Part shown: in pieces, positions 41,263-49,702 of the stretch | Numbering within the stretch: the first letter of the stretch is position 1 | Layout of the letters: each line of letters opens with the position of its first letter | Origin: SZUA-309 sp965215995 | GTDB taxonomy: Bacteria; Pseudomonadota; Gammaproteobacteria; Pseudomonadales; Azotimanducaceae | DNA: 64,000 nt | Direction of reading: 5' to 3' | NCBI GenBank assembly: GCA_965215995.1 | Contig: OZ244128.1 | Coordinates: 1,860,001 to 1,924,000, forward strand | The notes under the pieces: generated by a model | Seen by the model: only the letters and a program-made list of their open reading frames with translations | The model's database searches: none | What the model was told of the DNA's origin: nothing | Translations under genes and position numbers: made by a program

Positions 41263-42903
41263 CTAAGGCTTCATGTCGTAGGTTGTGGGACCCTTTCCGT
41301 ATTCCGTCACGGCAAGCCAGTCGGAAGGATAGCCAAGCTCGACCGCTGCCTGATCCGGGAGGTTCAGGTAGCCGTCGGAGTACTTGGCGACCAGCGTGTC
41401 GGCCAGGTCCCACCAGGCCGACAGCAGCTTGTCCGTGTGCTTCTGCACCTGCCGCGTCAGGTAGCCGGAGGCCTCTTCCGCGGGCATCTCCTCCACCTTT
41501 TTCGTCCATTTGGCGAGCCGCTTTCTGGCTTTTGCTTCAAGCTTTTTCTGCAGCGGCAGAATATCCACCCGGGTCATGCGCTGAAAATTCAATCTCGACC
41601 AGTTCCCCACGAAGTCGAACGCCCACCAGGCTGCGTTGCGGTCCAGCTTCGAAGGGCTGCCCGTCTGATAGGACCGGGGCAGCTCTGCAATGCTGGTCGG
41701 GAAGGGTGCAAACACGCTGGTGAAGGAGACATCCGGCGCCAGCCACATGATGCCGCGCAGTGGTTTCGGTCCGGTCTTCTTCGCCTGGTTGATATAGGTG
41801 AAGCCCTGGTAGAAGACCGAGAACGGACGCTCCCAGGCACCTTTCAGGCCGGTCATATTGCCATCGTACGGGCCGAGAAACCGGTGCGGATCCCCGAAGG
41901 GTCCGGCAGCCACACCTTTCGTCATGTCGAACTGGGTGCCTTCGAAGTGGTCCCGATACAGCCAGGCTATGTCCTCGACACCGAGCTTCCGTTCCGGGGC
42001 AGCAGAGAAAGGGTAGTCGTTGCTGTATCCGTCGCTGACCCAGGGACTCAAGCCCAGATCCGGCGCCACCCGATCATAGGCGCGCCAGACACGGCGCAGC
42101 GAGTAGTAGGGGTGGTTGTACTCCCCTGGGCTGACGGTCTTGAGCCAGTCCAGGGGTCCATCTGCCGGGTCCCACCAGCCGAGCTTCCGAGCACCCGGGA
42201 ACAGGAGCCGCGAACACATCTGATCATCCCGCTGCTGGTCGATCTCGCGAATCCTGAACTCGTTGGCCGCAATGAAGAAGTGACCATCCGGGACGCGTTG
42301 CGCCACCCAGGCGGAGTGAAACTCGGCATCGGGCAGCGCGCAGACTTCAAAAACCCAGGCTTCGTCTTCGTCACCCACCAGCAGGGTCTCGGCGCTGGAG
42401 TAATAACCCCAGGTGTCCACCAATTCCCCCATCAGCTGTACTGCATCGCGTGCCTTTTTGCATCTCTCCAGCGCAATTCTGGACAGCTCGGAGGTATAGA
42501 ACAGCCGACAGTGCTCACCCGTACGCTCGGCCGTCTCCACCGTCACCGGGTCGTCGGGCTCAAACTTCCCCACGTCCGTGCACTCGCCGATCATCAGGTT
42601 GTGCTCGTTCATGATCCCGTAGCTGCCGTCGAAGTAGGCGTAAGTGTGCGCAACCTCGGGAATGGTGCCTATGCAGGGGGTGGGCGGATAGTCCTTGGTG
42701 TCATAGCCAGGCCCGCGTCGGTCGGTGACCAGCCTGGGATAGTAGTAGGGACCTGCCAGAATCTGCCGTCTGGCGCCAGGCGCGTGATCCTGGGCAGGAA
42801 TGAATATGACCCGCTGGTCTGACAGCTCGTTGTCATCCGCATGCGCAACGATCACTGAGCCATCGACTGTCGCCCCCCGTGCAACGATGATTGTCGTGCA
42901 CAT
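41263..42903 (-). CDS. C69 family dipeptidase (Ntn hydrolase)
   Basis: A 546-residue Ntn hydrolase. It starts MCTTIIVARGATVDGSV, so removal of Met exposes the nucleophile Cys2 as in PepD/C69 enzymes. HADDNELSDQRVI and YGIMNEHNLMIGE are further family blocks. Members usually cleave dipeptides; some act in peptide maturation. It leads the three-gene minus-strand operon (18 bases before the radical SAM gene) and has a very strong ribosome site, GGGGGAGG. By analogy with the protease in quinohemoprotein amine dehydrogenase operons, a role in trimming the modified protein is possible, but ordinary peptide turnover is equally allowed. Confidence 0.85.
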   Translation of the reverse strand: MCTTIIVARGATVDGSVIVAHADDNELSDQRVIFIPAQDHAPGARRQILAGPYYYPRLVTDRRGPGYDTKDYPPTPCIGTIPEVAHTYAYFDGSYGIMNEHNLMIGECTDVGKFEPDDPVTVETAERTGEHCRLFYTSELSRIALERCKKARDAVQLMGELVDTWGYYSSAETLLVGDEDEAWVFEVCALPDAEFHSAWVAQRVPDGHFFIAANEFRIREIDQQRDDQMCSRLLFPGARKLGWWDPADGPLDWLKTVSPGEYNHPYYSLRRVWRAYDRVAPDLGLSPWVSDGYSNDYPFSAAPERKLGVEDIAWLYRDHFEGTQFDMTKGVAAGPFGDPHRFLGPYDGNMTGLKGAWERPFSVFYQGFTYINQAKKTGPKPLRGIMWLAPDVSFTSVFAPFPTSIAELPRSYQTGSPSKLDRNAAWWAFDFVGNWSRLNFQRMTRVDILPLQKKLEAKARKRLAKWTKKVEEMPAEEASGYLTRQVQKHTDKLLSAWWDLADTLVAKYSDGYLNLPDQAAVELGYPSDWLAVTEYGKGPTTYDMKP

Positions 42904-42933
42904 AACGCCTCCCCCGAAGCCGGTGCTTTCTAT

Positions 42934-42953
42934 CTACTGCAAACTACTGCAAA
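42934..42953. repeat. Tandem 10-bp repeat in the C69 gene leader
   Basis: CTACTGCAAA occurs twice head to tail (42934-42943, 42944-42953), 31-50 bases upstream of the C69 start in the 129-bp spacer after the MATE gene. On the coding strand it reads TTTGCAGTAG twice, one helical turn apart, a good geometry for an activator or repressor site of the maturation operon. Confidence 0.45.
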
Positions 42954-43032
42954 CCTCGCAATCCTCTTGCCTAATACTATGCAACTGGCAGTCCGATATC
43001 CATTGAATCCTCCAGACTGCCCGGCAACGGGA

Positions 43033-44502
43033 TCAGCCGGTGTTCAGCTCGAGATCTTCCGTCCGCACCACCGTTTTCCAGCGGCCACGCTGGAATCGCC
43101 AGATCAGCATGGTGGCTTTCAGCAGGTAATCTCCCACCAGCGCCGCGTAAACCCAGACGACGGGCATGCCGAGATAGGTCGCGAGCGCGGCGAGCCCGCA
43201 GCGCATGCCGATCAGGCTGAGCATGGTCGCCATCAGCGGGAAGCGGGTGTCACCGGCACCACGCAGGCTGCCGCCGATGGAAAAGTCGACGGCGAGCAAC
43301 GGCATCATGGCGCCGAGCAGGTAGATGAACTCCACCGTCCGCTTGACCGTGATCTCGTCATCACCAATGAAGAACAGGGTCAGCGGCTCGGCGTAGAACA
43401 TGATCAGACCACCCAGACCGCCCATGGCCGCCATGGCGAGCCAGGTGGAGCGCCAGCCGGCACGTGCTGCTCCATCCGGGTCGTTTGCTCCCAGGTGCTG
43501 ACCCACCAGGGTCGAACCGGCGATGGAGAAACCGAATCCCACCGTCATGCAGATCTGCAGCACATTCACGCCGATGTTGTAAGCAGCGAAAGCCTCTGTG
43601 CCGTAGAAGTTGCCGATCAGCATCAGAAAAGCGAAAAAACCCAGTTGAAACACCCCCTGCTCGAGCGCCGCCGGATAACCAATGTCCAGGAGCCGGCGCA
43701 GCCGTGCCCGCCGCCACCAACCGCCACCCACATGCTTCACCCGGAATTTCTGCTTTACCCAGAGCACGACGAGCACCAGACCACCAACGGTAAACGCGAG
43801 TCCGGCAGCCACAGCTGCACCCGCCACACCCATCTCCGGAAAGCCATAGGCGCCGAAAACGAACAGGTACAGGAGCGGAATGTTGATCACGTTCACTCCA
43901 CCACTGATCCACAGCGGCGACCAGGCATCACCCGATGCTCGAAGGGCGGCGGCCAGAATGAAGTTCATGGAAAAGGCCACGTTGAAGACGCAGAGCCAGC
44001 GGATGTTCTCCGAAGCCATGGCAAGCGTTGCTTCATCGAGGCCGAACACACCGGCAAACTCCGGCGCAAACAGCAGGCCAAGCACCGCGATGATCAGCGA
44101 CATCACCCCGGCGAGCACCAGAGAGGCCATGGTGACCCGGCTCGCCTCCACATAGTCACCGGCTCCCCAGGCCCGGGCCACGAGCGCCGTGGTACCGGCA
44201 CTCACCGCCATCAGAATCGCCTGCATGGCAAAGAAAACCCGCTGACCGGCACCGACAGCGGCCAGCGCCTGGGGCCCCAGCTCGCCGATGAATTTCGTCT
44301 GCACCATGCCAACCACGGTATAGGAGAGGTTGCCGAGGATGGATGGAAAGGCGAGCTGCCAGATACTCGGTCGCTCGGACTCGGAACCCGCTCTCAGCGC
44401 CTCGGCTTCTGCCTCGTCTTTCTGGCTCGGCAGCAGGTCAGTGTTTCCTGCCGATCCGGAAACTGCCTCTTCGCCGTCGATTCTGTTGTCGCTTCTATTC
44501 AA
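43033..44502 (-). CDS. MATE family efflux transporter
   Basis: A 489-residue exporter with 12 helices, preceded by about 45 polar residues. Characteristic blocks are FPSILGNLSYTVVGMVQTKF, the LGPQALAAVGAGQRVFF loop and the repeat-half copy FSIAGSTLVGQHLGAND. It exchanges Na+ or H+ for organic cations. The start is TTG 44500-44502, the only start before an upstream stop in frame, and the ribosome site is weak. Its minus-strand neighbour downstream is the C69 operon, separated by 129 bases. A functional link to that cluster cannot be shown. Confidence 0.88.
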   Translation of the reverse strand: MNRSDNRIDGEEAVSGSAGNTDLLPSQKDEAEAEALRAGSESERPSIWQLAFPSILGNLSYTVVGMVQTKFIGELGPQALAAVGAGQRVFFAMQAILMAVSAGTTALVARAWGAGDYVEASRVTMASLVLAGVMSLIIAVLGLLFAPEFAGVFGLDEATLAMASENIRWLCVFNVAFSMNFILAAALRASGDAWSPLWISGGVNVINIPLLYLFVFGAYGFPEMGVAGAAVAAGLAFTVGGLVLVVLWVKQKFRVKHVGGGWWRRARLRRLLDIGYPAALEQGVFQLGFFAFLMLIGNFYGTEAFAAYNIGVNVLQICMTVGFGFSIAGSTLVGQHLGANDPDGAARAGWRSTWLAMAAMGGLGGLIMFYAEPLTLFFIGDDEITVKRTVEFIYLLGAMMPLLAVDFSIGGSLRGAGDTRFPLMATMLSLIGMRCGLAALATYLGMPVVWVYAALVGDYLLKATMLIWRFQRGRWKTVVRTEDLELNTG

Positions 44503-44644
44503 TCCCGCTCACTTCAGACGCCACGTGGTGCGCTACTTCATGCCCGCTGCTAGTATTTCGGGCTCCGTGGGTTCAGCTGCCAGCCAGCCGTTCACCCGGT
44601 ATTTCGGCCGCTTCAGGCCATTCCGGCGCTCTGGAGGATGCCGA

Positions 44645-45445
44645 ATGAGAGACTACGCAGACATCGAAGTCACACAGACGGGCTATGTGGCCACCGTCGA
44701 GATTCAACGGCCGCCCGCCAATTTCTTTGATCACAGTCTGATCGCTCAGATCGCCGATGCGTTCGATGCCGCGGACGACAATCCGGATTGCCGGGCGATC
44801 GTGCTGGCGTCACAAGGAAAACACTTCTGTGCCGGGGCGAATTTCGGCTCTGGGAAGGACGACGACTCCGGCAGCGGTGATTTTACCGAGGAAGGCTTCC
44901 GAAACACCACAGGAAAACTGTACCGGGAAGCAGCACGTCTGTTTGCCAACAAAACACCCATCATCGGTGCCATTCACGGTGCGGCCATCGGCGGCGGCCT
45001 TGGTCTCTCCCTGGTGCCGGATTTCCGGATAGCCTGCCCGGAAGCACGATTTGGCGCCAACTTCGTGAAGCTCGGCATTCATCAGGGCTTTGGTCTCTCG
45101 GTAACCCTACCCCGACTGATCGGCGAGCAGCAGGCTGCGCTCATGCTGCTGACCGGCCGCCGGATCAATGGAGAGGAGGCTCTGACCATGGGCCTGGTGG
45201 ATGTCCTGACAGACGCCGAGCGCCTGCGCGACGATGCTCTGCGGCTGGCGACGGAGATCGCCGAAAACGCGCCCCTTGCCATCAGCTCGGTGCGGGCGAC
45301 CCTGCGGCACGGGCTGGCAGACGAGGTGGCGAAGGCTACCGAGCATGAGCTCTCCGAACAGCTATGGCTCCGTGCCACAGAGGATGCACAGGAGGGCATA
45401 CGTGCCGTGGCCGAGCGCCGCCCCGGCAACTTCGTCGCCCGCTGA
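44645..45445 (+). CDS. Crotonase-family protein lacking both hydratase glutamates
   Basis: A 266-residue crotonase-fold protein. The first oxyanion loop FCAGANFGSG and the second AAIGGGLGLSLVPDFR are intact. Gly120 replaces the usual first Glu, and Phe140 (GANFVKLGIHQG) occupies the second acid position. It is therefore unlikely to be a classical enoyl-CoA hydratase and could be an isomerase, hydrolase or ring-cleaving type. ATG 44645 has GGAGG eight bases upstream. It leads a plus-strand run with the LLM and SDR genes (gaps of 40 and 20 bases), which suggests a dedicated CoA-thioester pathway. Confidence 0.83.
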   Translation: MRDYADIEVTQTGYVATVEIQRPPANFFDHSLIAQIADAFDAADDNPDCRAIVLASQGKHFCAGANFGSGKDDDSGSGDFTEEGFRNTTGKLYREAARLFANKTPIIGAIHGAAIGGGLGLSLVPDFRIACPEARFGANFVKLGIHQGFGLSVTLPRLIGEQQAALMLLTGRRINGEEALTMGLVDVLTDAERLRDDALRLATEIAENAPLAISSVRATLRHGLADEVAKATEHELSEQLWLRATEDAQEGIRAVAERRPGNFVAR

Positions 45446-45485
45446 GGCTCGACCTTTCACATCGACACACACTAAGGGAATACAG

Positions 45486-46364
45486 ATGAACACTGGAAAA
45501 CTCGGCGTCTGGTACTTTTTCGATGGGCTACCCGCCCCTCTGGCCGCTGAAGCAGCGAAACGAATCGAATCCCTGGGCTACGGCACCCTGTGGATTCCCG
45601 AGACAGTGGGCCGACACCCGCTGGTTCACGCGAGCTGGCTGCTGGCAAACACCAGCTCGCTGAACGTGGCTACCGGGATCGCCAACATCTATCACCGGGA
45701 GCCCGGTGTCGCCCTGGCCGCCCACAACGCGCTGAACGAGCAGTCCGGCGGGCGTTTTCTGCTCGGCCTCGGTGTTTCTCACAAGCCGCTGGTCGAAGGG
45801 GTTAGAGGCCTGAACTACGGTCCGCCGGTGGCGACGATGCGGAAATATCTCGAGGGGATGGCTACAGCGCCCTATCAGGGCCTGCCACCGGCAGAAACGC
45901 CGAAGACCGTGATCGCAGCACTCGGCCCGAAGATGCTGGAGCTTGCCCGCGAAGCGACCGATGGTGCCCACCCCTACTTCGTCTCTCCGGATCACACCGC
46001 CATGGCGAAGGAGGTCATCGGGCCAGACAAGATGCTGTGCGTGGAGCAGAAGATCATTCTGGAAGAAGATCCGACCAGAGCCCGGGAGCTCGCCCGTCCG
46101 GTAGCCGGTATCTATCTGCCCCTGCCGAACTACCGGAACAACTGGTTGCGCATGGGTCTCGCTGAGTCGGATCTCGAGAACGGCGGCAGTGACAAGTTCA
46201 TCGACGCGACATTCGCCTGGGGAAGTGTGGAGGCGATCAAGTCCCGCATTCAGGCGCACTTCGATGCCGGTGCCACCCACGTCTGCCTGCAACCGGTCAA
46301 CCCGAACGGGCAGTTCGGTGACCTGCATTGGGAAGCGCTGGAGGCGTTGGCCGATCTCGCCTGA
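45486..46364 (+). CDS. LLM-class flavin/F420-dependent oxidoreductase
   Basis: A 292-residue TIM-barrel oxidoreductase of the luciferase-like family. The opening KLGVWYFFDGLPAPLAAE, then GYGTLWIPETVGRHP, TGIANIYHREP and GRFLLGLGVSHKPLVEG match the TIGR03620-type subgroup usually annotated as F420-dependent. Whether this organism makes F420 cannot be told from the window; FMN is the alternative cofactor. ATG start with AAGGGAA upstream. It lies between the crotonase and the SDR on one strand and may oxidise or reduce the same intermediate. Confidence 0.85.
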   Translation: MNTGKLGVWYFFDGLPAPLAAEAAKRIESLGYGTLWIPETVGRHPLVHASWLLANTSSLNVATGIANIYHREPGVALAAHNALNEQSGGRFLLGLGVSHKPLVEGVRGLNYGPPVATMRKYLEGMATAPYQGLPPAETPKTVIAALGPKMLELAREATDGAHPYFVSPDHTAMAKEVIGPDKMLCVEQKIILEEDPTRARELARPVAGIYLPLPNYRNNWLRMGLAESDLENGGSDKFIDATFAWGSVEAIKSRIQAHFDAGATHVCLQPVNPNGQFGDLHWEALEALADLA

Positions 46365-46384
46365 TGACCGAGAGGAAGACTTAG

Positions 46385-47065
46385 ATGAGCGAATTCTCTG
46401 GAAAGGTCGTGCTGGTGACAGGGGCTGCCGGTGCGCTGGGTCGAGCAGTCGTCGAGCACTTCGCGGCGGCCGGGGCGAAGATCGCCCAGCTCGATGTGAT
46501 CAAGCTGAGCAACGGTCACTTCAGCGCCACGCCGGATCTCACCGATGCAGACGCCTGCCGGGACGCGGTTGAAGCCGTCTACAAGGAACTGGGTCCGATC
46601 GACGTGCTGGCCAATATCGCCGGTGGCTTTGCCATGGGAGAAGCCGTGCACGAGACAACGGCCGAGACCTGGGATTTCCTGATGGGGCTGAACGCCCACT
46701 CGGTGCTGAATATGGCCCGGGCCGTGGTACCCATGATGCTGGAAAACGGCGGTGGCCGGATCATCAACATCGGCGCCGGTGCAGGGCAGCGAGGTATTGG
46801 TCAGATGGGGGCATACAGCGCCTCAAAGAGCGTGGTCATCCGCCTCACGGAAGCCATGGCAGACGAGCTGAAGCAGCAGGGCATCAACGTCAACTGCATC
46901 CTGCCGAGCATCATCGACACGGAAAGAAACCGGAAGGACATGCCGGATGCCGATTTCAGCGCCTGGGTGACGCCTGCGGCAATGGCTGAGGTCGTTGCTT
47001 TCCTGGCTTCGGAGGCGGCAACGCCCATTCATGGCGCTGCCCTCCCCGTCAGCGGCTTGAGCTGA
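46385..47065 (+). CDS. Short-chain dehydrogenase/reductase with Ala at the catalytic Ser position
   Basis: A 226-residue SDR. The dinucleotide motif TGAAGALGR is at 12-20, and Tyr144 and Lys148 of YSASK are present. The strand before them reads IINIGAGAG, so residue 131, thirteen before the Tyr, is Ala instead of the usual Ser. Otherwise it looks like a 3-oxoacyl-ACP/CoA reductase (FabG-like), slightly short. Activity may depend on another hydroxyl or be altered. It is the third gene of the crotonase-LLM-SDR run and faces the flavin reductase. Confidence 0.85.
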   Translation: MSEFSGKVVLVTGAAGALGRAVVEHFAAAGAKIAQLDVIKLSNGHFSATPDLTDADACRDAVEAVYKELGPIDVLANIAGGFAMGEAVHETTAETWDFLMGLNAHSVLNMARAVVPMMLENGGGRIINIGAGAGQRGIGQMGAYSASKSVVIRLTEAMADELKQQGINVNCILPSIIDTERNRKDMPDADFSAWVTPAAMAEVVAFLASEAATPIHGAALPVSGLS

Positions 47066-47102
47066 CAGGCTTCAGCGTTTCGGGGCGAATGTTCTGTCGA
47101 CG

Positions 47103-47591
47103 TCAGGCCGTGATCGGCTCGAAGCTCCCGTAGCCCCCCTTGAAGAAGAGCAACGGCGTGCCGCCGTTCAGCACTGCCAGTTTCTGCACCCGACCCACGG
47201 CGATGGTGTGGTCGCCCGCATCGTGCTCCGCTTCCAGGGAGCAATCCACATAGGCCAGCACGTCGTCCAGAACCGGTGAACCGGTCACCCCGGCGGACCA
47301 GCTCAACCCTTCGAACTTGTTGCCACCAGAGCGGGCGAACGCATCGCAAACCGGTTGCTGATCGGAGGCGAGAATATTGATGCAGAAGCTGCCGGATTCC
47401 CGGATCTTCGGCCAGCTGGTGCTGGTCTTCGCCGGACACAGGGCAACCAGCGGCGGATCGATGGACAGAGAGACGAAGGACTGGGCAGCAAAGCCGACCG
47501 GTTCGCCATTGAGACAGGCACTGGCCACCACCACCCCAGTACAGAACTGACCCATGGTGCTTCTGAACAGTTGGCTGTCGATCTCCGCCAT
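47103..47591 (-). CDS. Flavin reductase-like domain protein
   Basis: A 162-residue FMN-binding split-barrel protein. FRSTMGQFCTGVVVASA, GFAAQSFVSLSIDPPLVA and DHTIAVGRVQ are the standard blocks of the HpaC/DIM6-NTAB family. It supplies reduced flavin to a partner monooxygenase. ATG 47589-47591 with GAGGGT upstream is preferred; the frame is open for 22 more codons without conservation. The nearest possible partner is the LLM-class oxidoreductase in the facing run. Confidence 0.88.
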   Translation of the reverse strand: MAEIDSQLFRSTMGQFCTGVVVASACLNGEPVGFAAQSFVSLSIDPPLVALCPAKTSTSWPKIRESGSFCINILASDQQPVCDAFARSGGNKFEGLSWSAGVTGSPVLDDVLAYVDCSLEAEHDAGDHTIAVGRVQKLAVLNGGTPLLFFKGGYGSFEPITA

Positions 47592-47768
47592 GTGTAGACC
47601 CTCTGATCCGGCTAGGAATGAGAGGTCGACTATACGTGGCCTGCCGAGCCCGACCAAACCCGCTCAGCACGCAGCGCGTCCGATTGCGCTGACCGTTGCA
47701 GTGAAGCCACCGGATACGGGCTGCATGCATTAGAATTCTCCGCATTCGATACTCAGGAACTCGATTCA

Positions 47769-48962
47769 ATGTCCGATCTCGACGCTTTCCGCACCGAAGT
47801 CAGAAGCTGGCTGGAAGAGAACTGCCCCGAGACCATGCGCACCCCCATGCCGGAGGAAGAAACGGTCTGGGGTGGACGCGGGGAAACCTTTGCCAATCCG
47901 GACTCGAAGGTCTGGCTCGAACGCACGGCTGAGAAGGGCTGGACCTGTCCTACCTGGCCCAAGGAGTATGGCGGCGGCGGACTGAGCGCCGACGAAAATC
48001 GGGTGCTGGAGCAGGAGATGCGGCGCATCAACGCCCGCTCGCCCCTCTCCAGCTTCGGCATCTGGATGCTGGGACCGGCGCTGCTGGAGTTCGCAACCCA
48101 CGAGCAGAAGCTCGAATACCTGCCGCCCATCTGTCGCGGCGAGATCCGCTGGTGTCAGGGTTACTCGGAGCCGGGCTACGGTTCCGACCTGGCGGGCCTG
48201 CAGACCAAGGCGGAAGACAAAGGCGATTACTACCTGGTCAACGGTTCGAAGATCTGGACCTCCTACGCAGACAAGGCAGACTGGATCTTCGCGCTGGTGC
48301 GTACGGATACGGATGCCCCCAAGCACGAGGGCATCAGCTTCCTGCTCTTCGATATGGCCTCCGAAGGTGTGAGCACCTCACCCATCCAGCTCATCTCCGG
48401 CGCCTCGCCTTTCTGCCAGACGTTCTTCGATAACGTGAAAGTGCCAAAAGGTCAGCTGGTGGGAGAGCGGAACAAGGGCTGGACCATCGCCAAGCGCCTG
48501 CTCCAGCACGAGCGGCAGATGGTCTCCGGTATCGGCGGCATCTCCGCGCTCGGCGGTTCCGGCCGCAACCTGGAAGACGTTGCCAAGGAATACCTTGGCG
48601 AAGCCGACGGGTTGATTGCCGATCCGGTGCTCCGGGCCGAGGTTACCGACCACCGTATGAACGACCAGGCCTTCCAGCACACGCTGCTGCGCGCTGCGGA
48701 AGAAGCCAAGAGCGGCAAGGCCGACGGCAACCTGGCCAGCATGTTCAAGTATTACGGAACCGAGCAGAACAAGCGGAAATACGAGCTGCTGCTCAACATG
48801 ATGGGCACCCAGAGCGTCGGCTGGTCAGGGTCGAGCTTTACTGACAGGGAAATCAACACCACCCGGCAGTGGCTCCGCTCGAAAGCAAACTCCATCGAGG
48901 GCGGCACCAGTGAAGTGCAGCTGAACGTGATCGCCAAGCGGGTGCTGGGACTCCCGGACTGA
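47769..48962 (+). CDS. Acyl-CoA dehydrogenase (FadE17-like)
   Basis: A 397-residue flavoprotein. WCQGYSEPGYGSDLAGLQT and NGSKIWTSYADKADW bind the FAD and substrate, and the C-terminal NSIEGGTSEVQLNVIAKR contains the Glu before GGT expected as catalytic base. The sequence matches the subfamily found in steroid and aromatic side-chain degradation as well as unusual fatty acids. Standard length, ATG start. The 177-base spacer to the divergent flavin reductase should hold its promoter. LemA follows after 104 bases. Confidence 0.9.
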   Translation: MSDLDAFRTEVRSWLEENCPETMRTPMPEEETVWGGRGETFANPDSKVWLERTAEKGWTCPTWPKEYGGGGLSADENRVLEQEMRRINARSPLSSFGIWMLGPALLEFATHEQKLEYLPPICRGEIRWCQGYSEPGYGSDLAGLQTKAEDKGDYYLVNGSKIWTSYADKADWIFALVRTDTDAPKHEGISFLLFDMASEGVSTSPIQLISGASPFCQTFFDNVKVPKGQLVGERNKGWTIAKRLLQHERQMVSGIGGISALGGSGRNLEDVAKEYLGEADGLIADPVLRAEVTDHRMNDQAFQHTLLRAAEEAKSGKADGNLASMFKYYGTEQNKRKYELLLNMMGTQSVGWSGSSFTDREINTTRQWLRSKANSIEGGTSEVQLNVIAKRVLGLPD

Positions 48963-49066
48963 CCCCCGAATTGTGAACCAATACTGGAGATTTTCTGTAA
49001 CCCATTGATTTTTATGCGCTAAACTCCATATCTCTACAGGACGTTGCCCGCGCACGAGGAGAGATC

Positions 49067-49660
49067 TTGGAAACCATCATCGTACTAGTCGTCATCGCCG
49101 CCCTGGCATTCTGGGTGGTCAGCATCTACAACAAGCTGGTTACCCTGAAAAACCGCTTCACAAACGCCTTCTCCCAGATCGAGGTGCAGCTGAAGCGCCG
49201 CTACGATCTGATCCCCAACCTGGTCGAGACTGCCAAGGGCTACATGAGCCACGAGCGGGAAACTCTCGAAGCCGTCATCGCAGCGCGCAACCAGGCCATG
49301 GCCGGTCTGCAGGCCGCCGCGGCAGACCCGGCGAATGCCAGTGCGATCAAAGAGCTTGCCAGCGCCGAAGGCGCGCTGGGAGGCGCACTCGGCCGTCTCA
49401 GCGTTGTGATGGAGGCCTACCCGGATCTCAAGGCCAACCAGAACATGATGCAGCTCTCCGAGGAGCTCACCAGCACGGAGAACAAGGTTGCCTTCGCCCG
49501 TCAGGCGTACAACGATCAGGTGACCGACTACAACACCTACAAGCAGACCTTCCCGCCGGTGATCTTCGCCAACTTCTTCGGCCACAGTGCGGATGCGGAG
49601 CTTCTGGAGTACGAGGATCGGGAAGCCATGCAGGAAGCGCCGAGCGTCTCCTTCAATTAA
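49067..49660 (+). CDS. LemA family membrane protein
   Basis: A 197-residue protein with one N-terminal membrane helix and a four-helix cytoplasmic or periplasmic domain. LKNRFTNAFSQIEVQLKRRY, DLIPNLVETAKGYM and VAFARQAYNDQVTDYN are the hallmark LemA blocks. The start is TTG 49067, supported by GAGGAG six bases upstream. It is followed after 42 bases by an M48 protease, a pairing repeated in many bacteria. The two are thought to act together in membrane-protein quality control, though the mechanism is unsettled. Confidence 0.9.
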   Translation: METIIVLVVIAALAFWVVSIYNKLVTLKNRFTNAFSQIEVQLKRRYDLIPNLVETAKGYMSHERETLEAVIAARNQAMAGLQAAAADPANASAIKELASAEGALGGALGRLSVVMEAYPDLKANQNMMQLSEELTSTENKVAFARQAYNDQVTDYNTYKQTFPPVIFANFFGHSADAELLEYEDREAMQEAPSVSFN

Positions 49661-49702
49661 CGGCGGAGTGACGGCTGAAATCATCGTCGACCCGGAAGAT
49701 CC

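Noticed and set aside
40030..42822. A 930-codon open frame on the plus strand, antisense to the radical SAM and C69 genes
   Set aside because: It mirrors two well-recognised genes, crosses their boundary, is Arg/Gly/His/Pro-rich without any domain and has no ribosome site. It is a product of GC-rich codon bias.
42967..44553. A 528-codon plus-strand frame opposite the MATE gene
   Set aside because: Antisense shadow of a clear 12-helix transporter; translation is His/Glu/Arg-rich with no family features.
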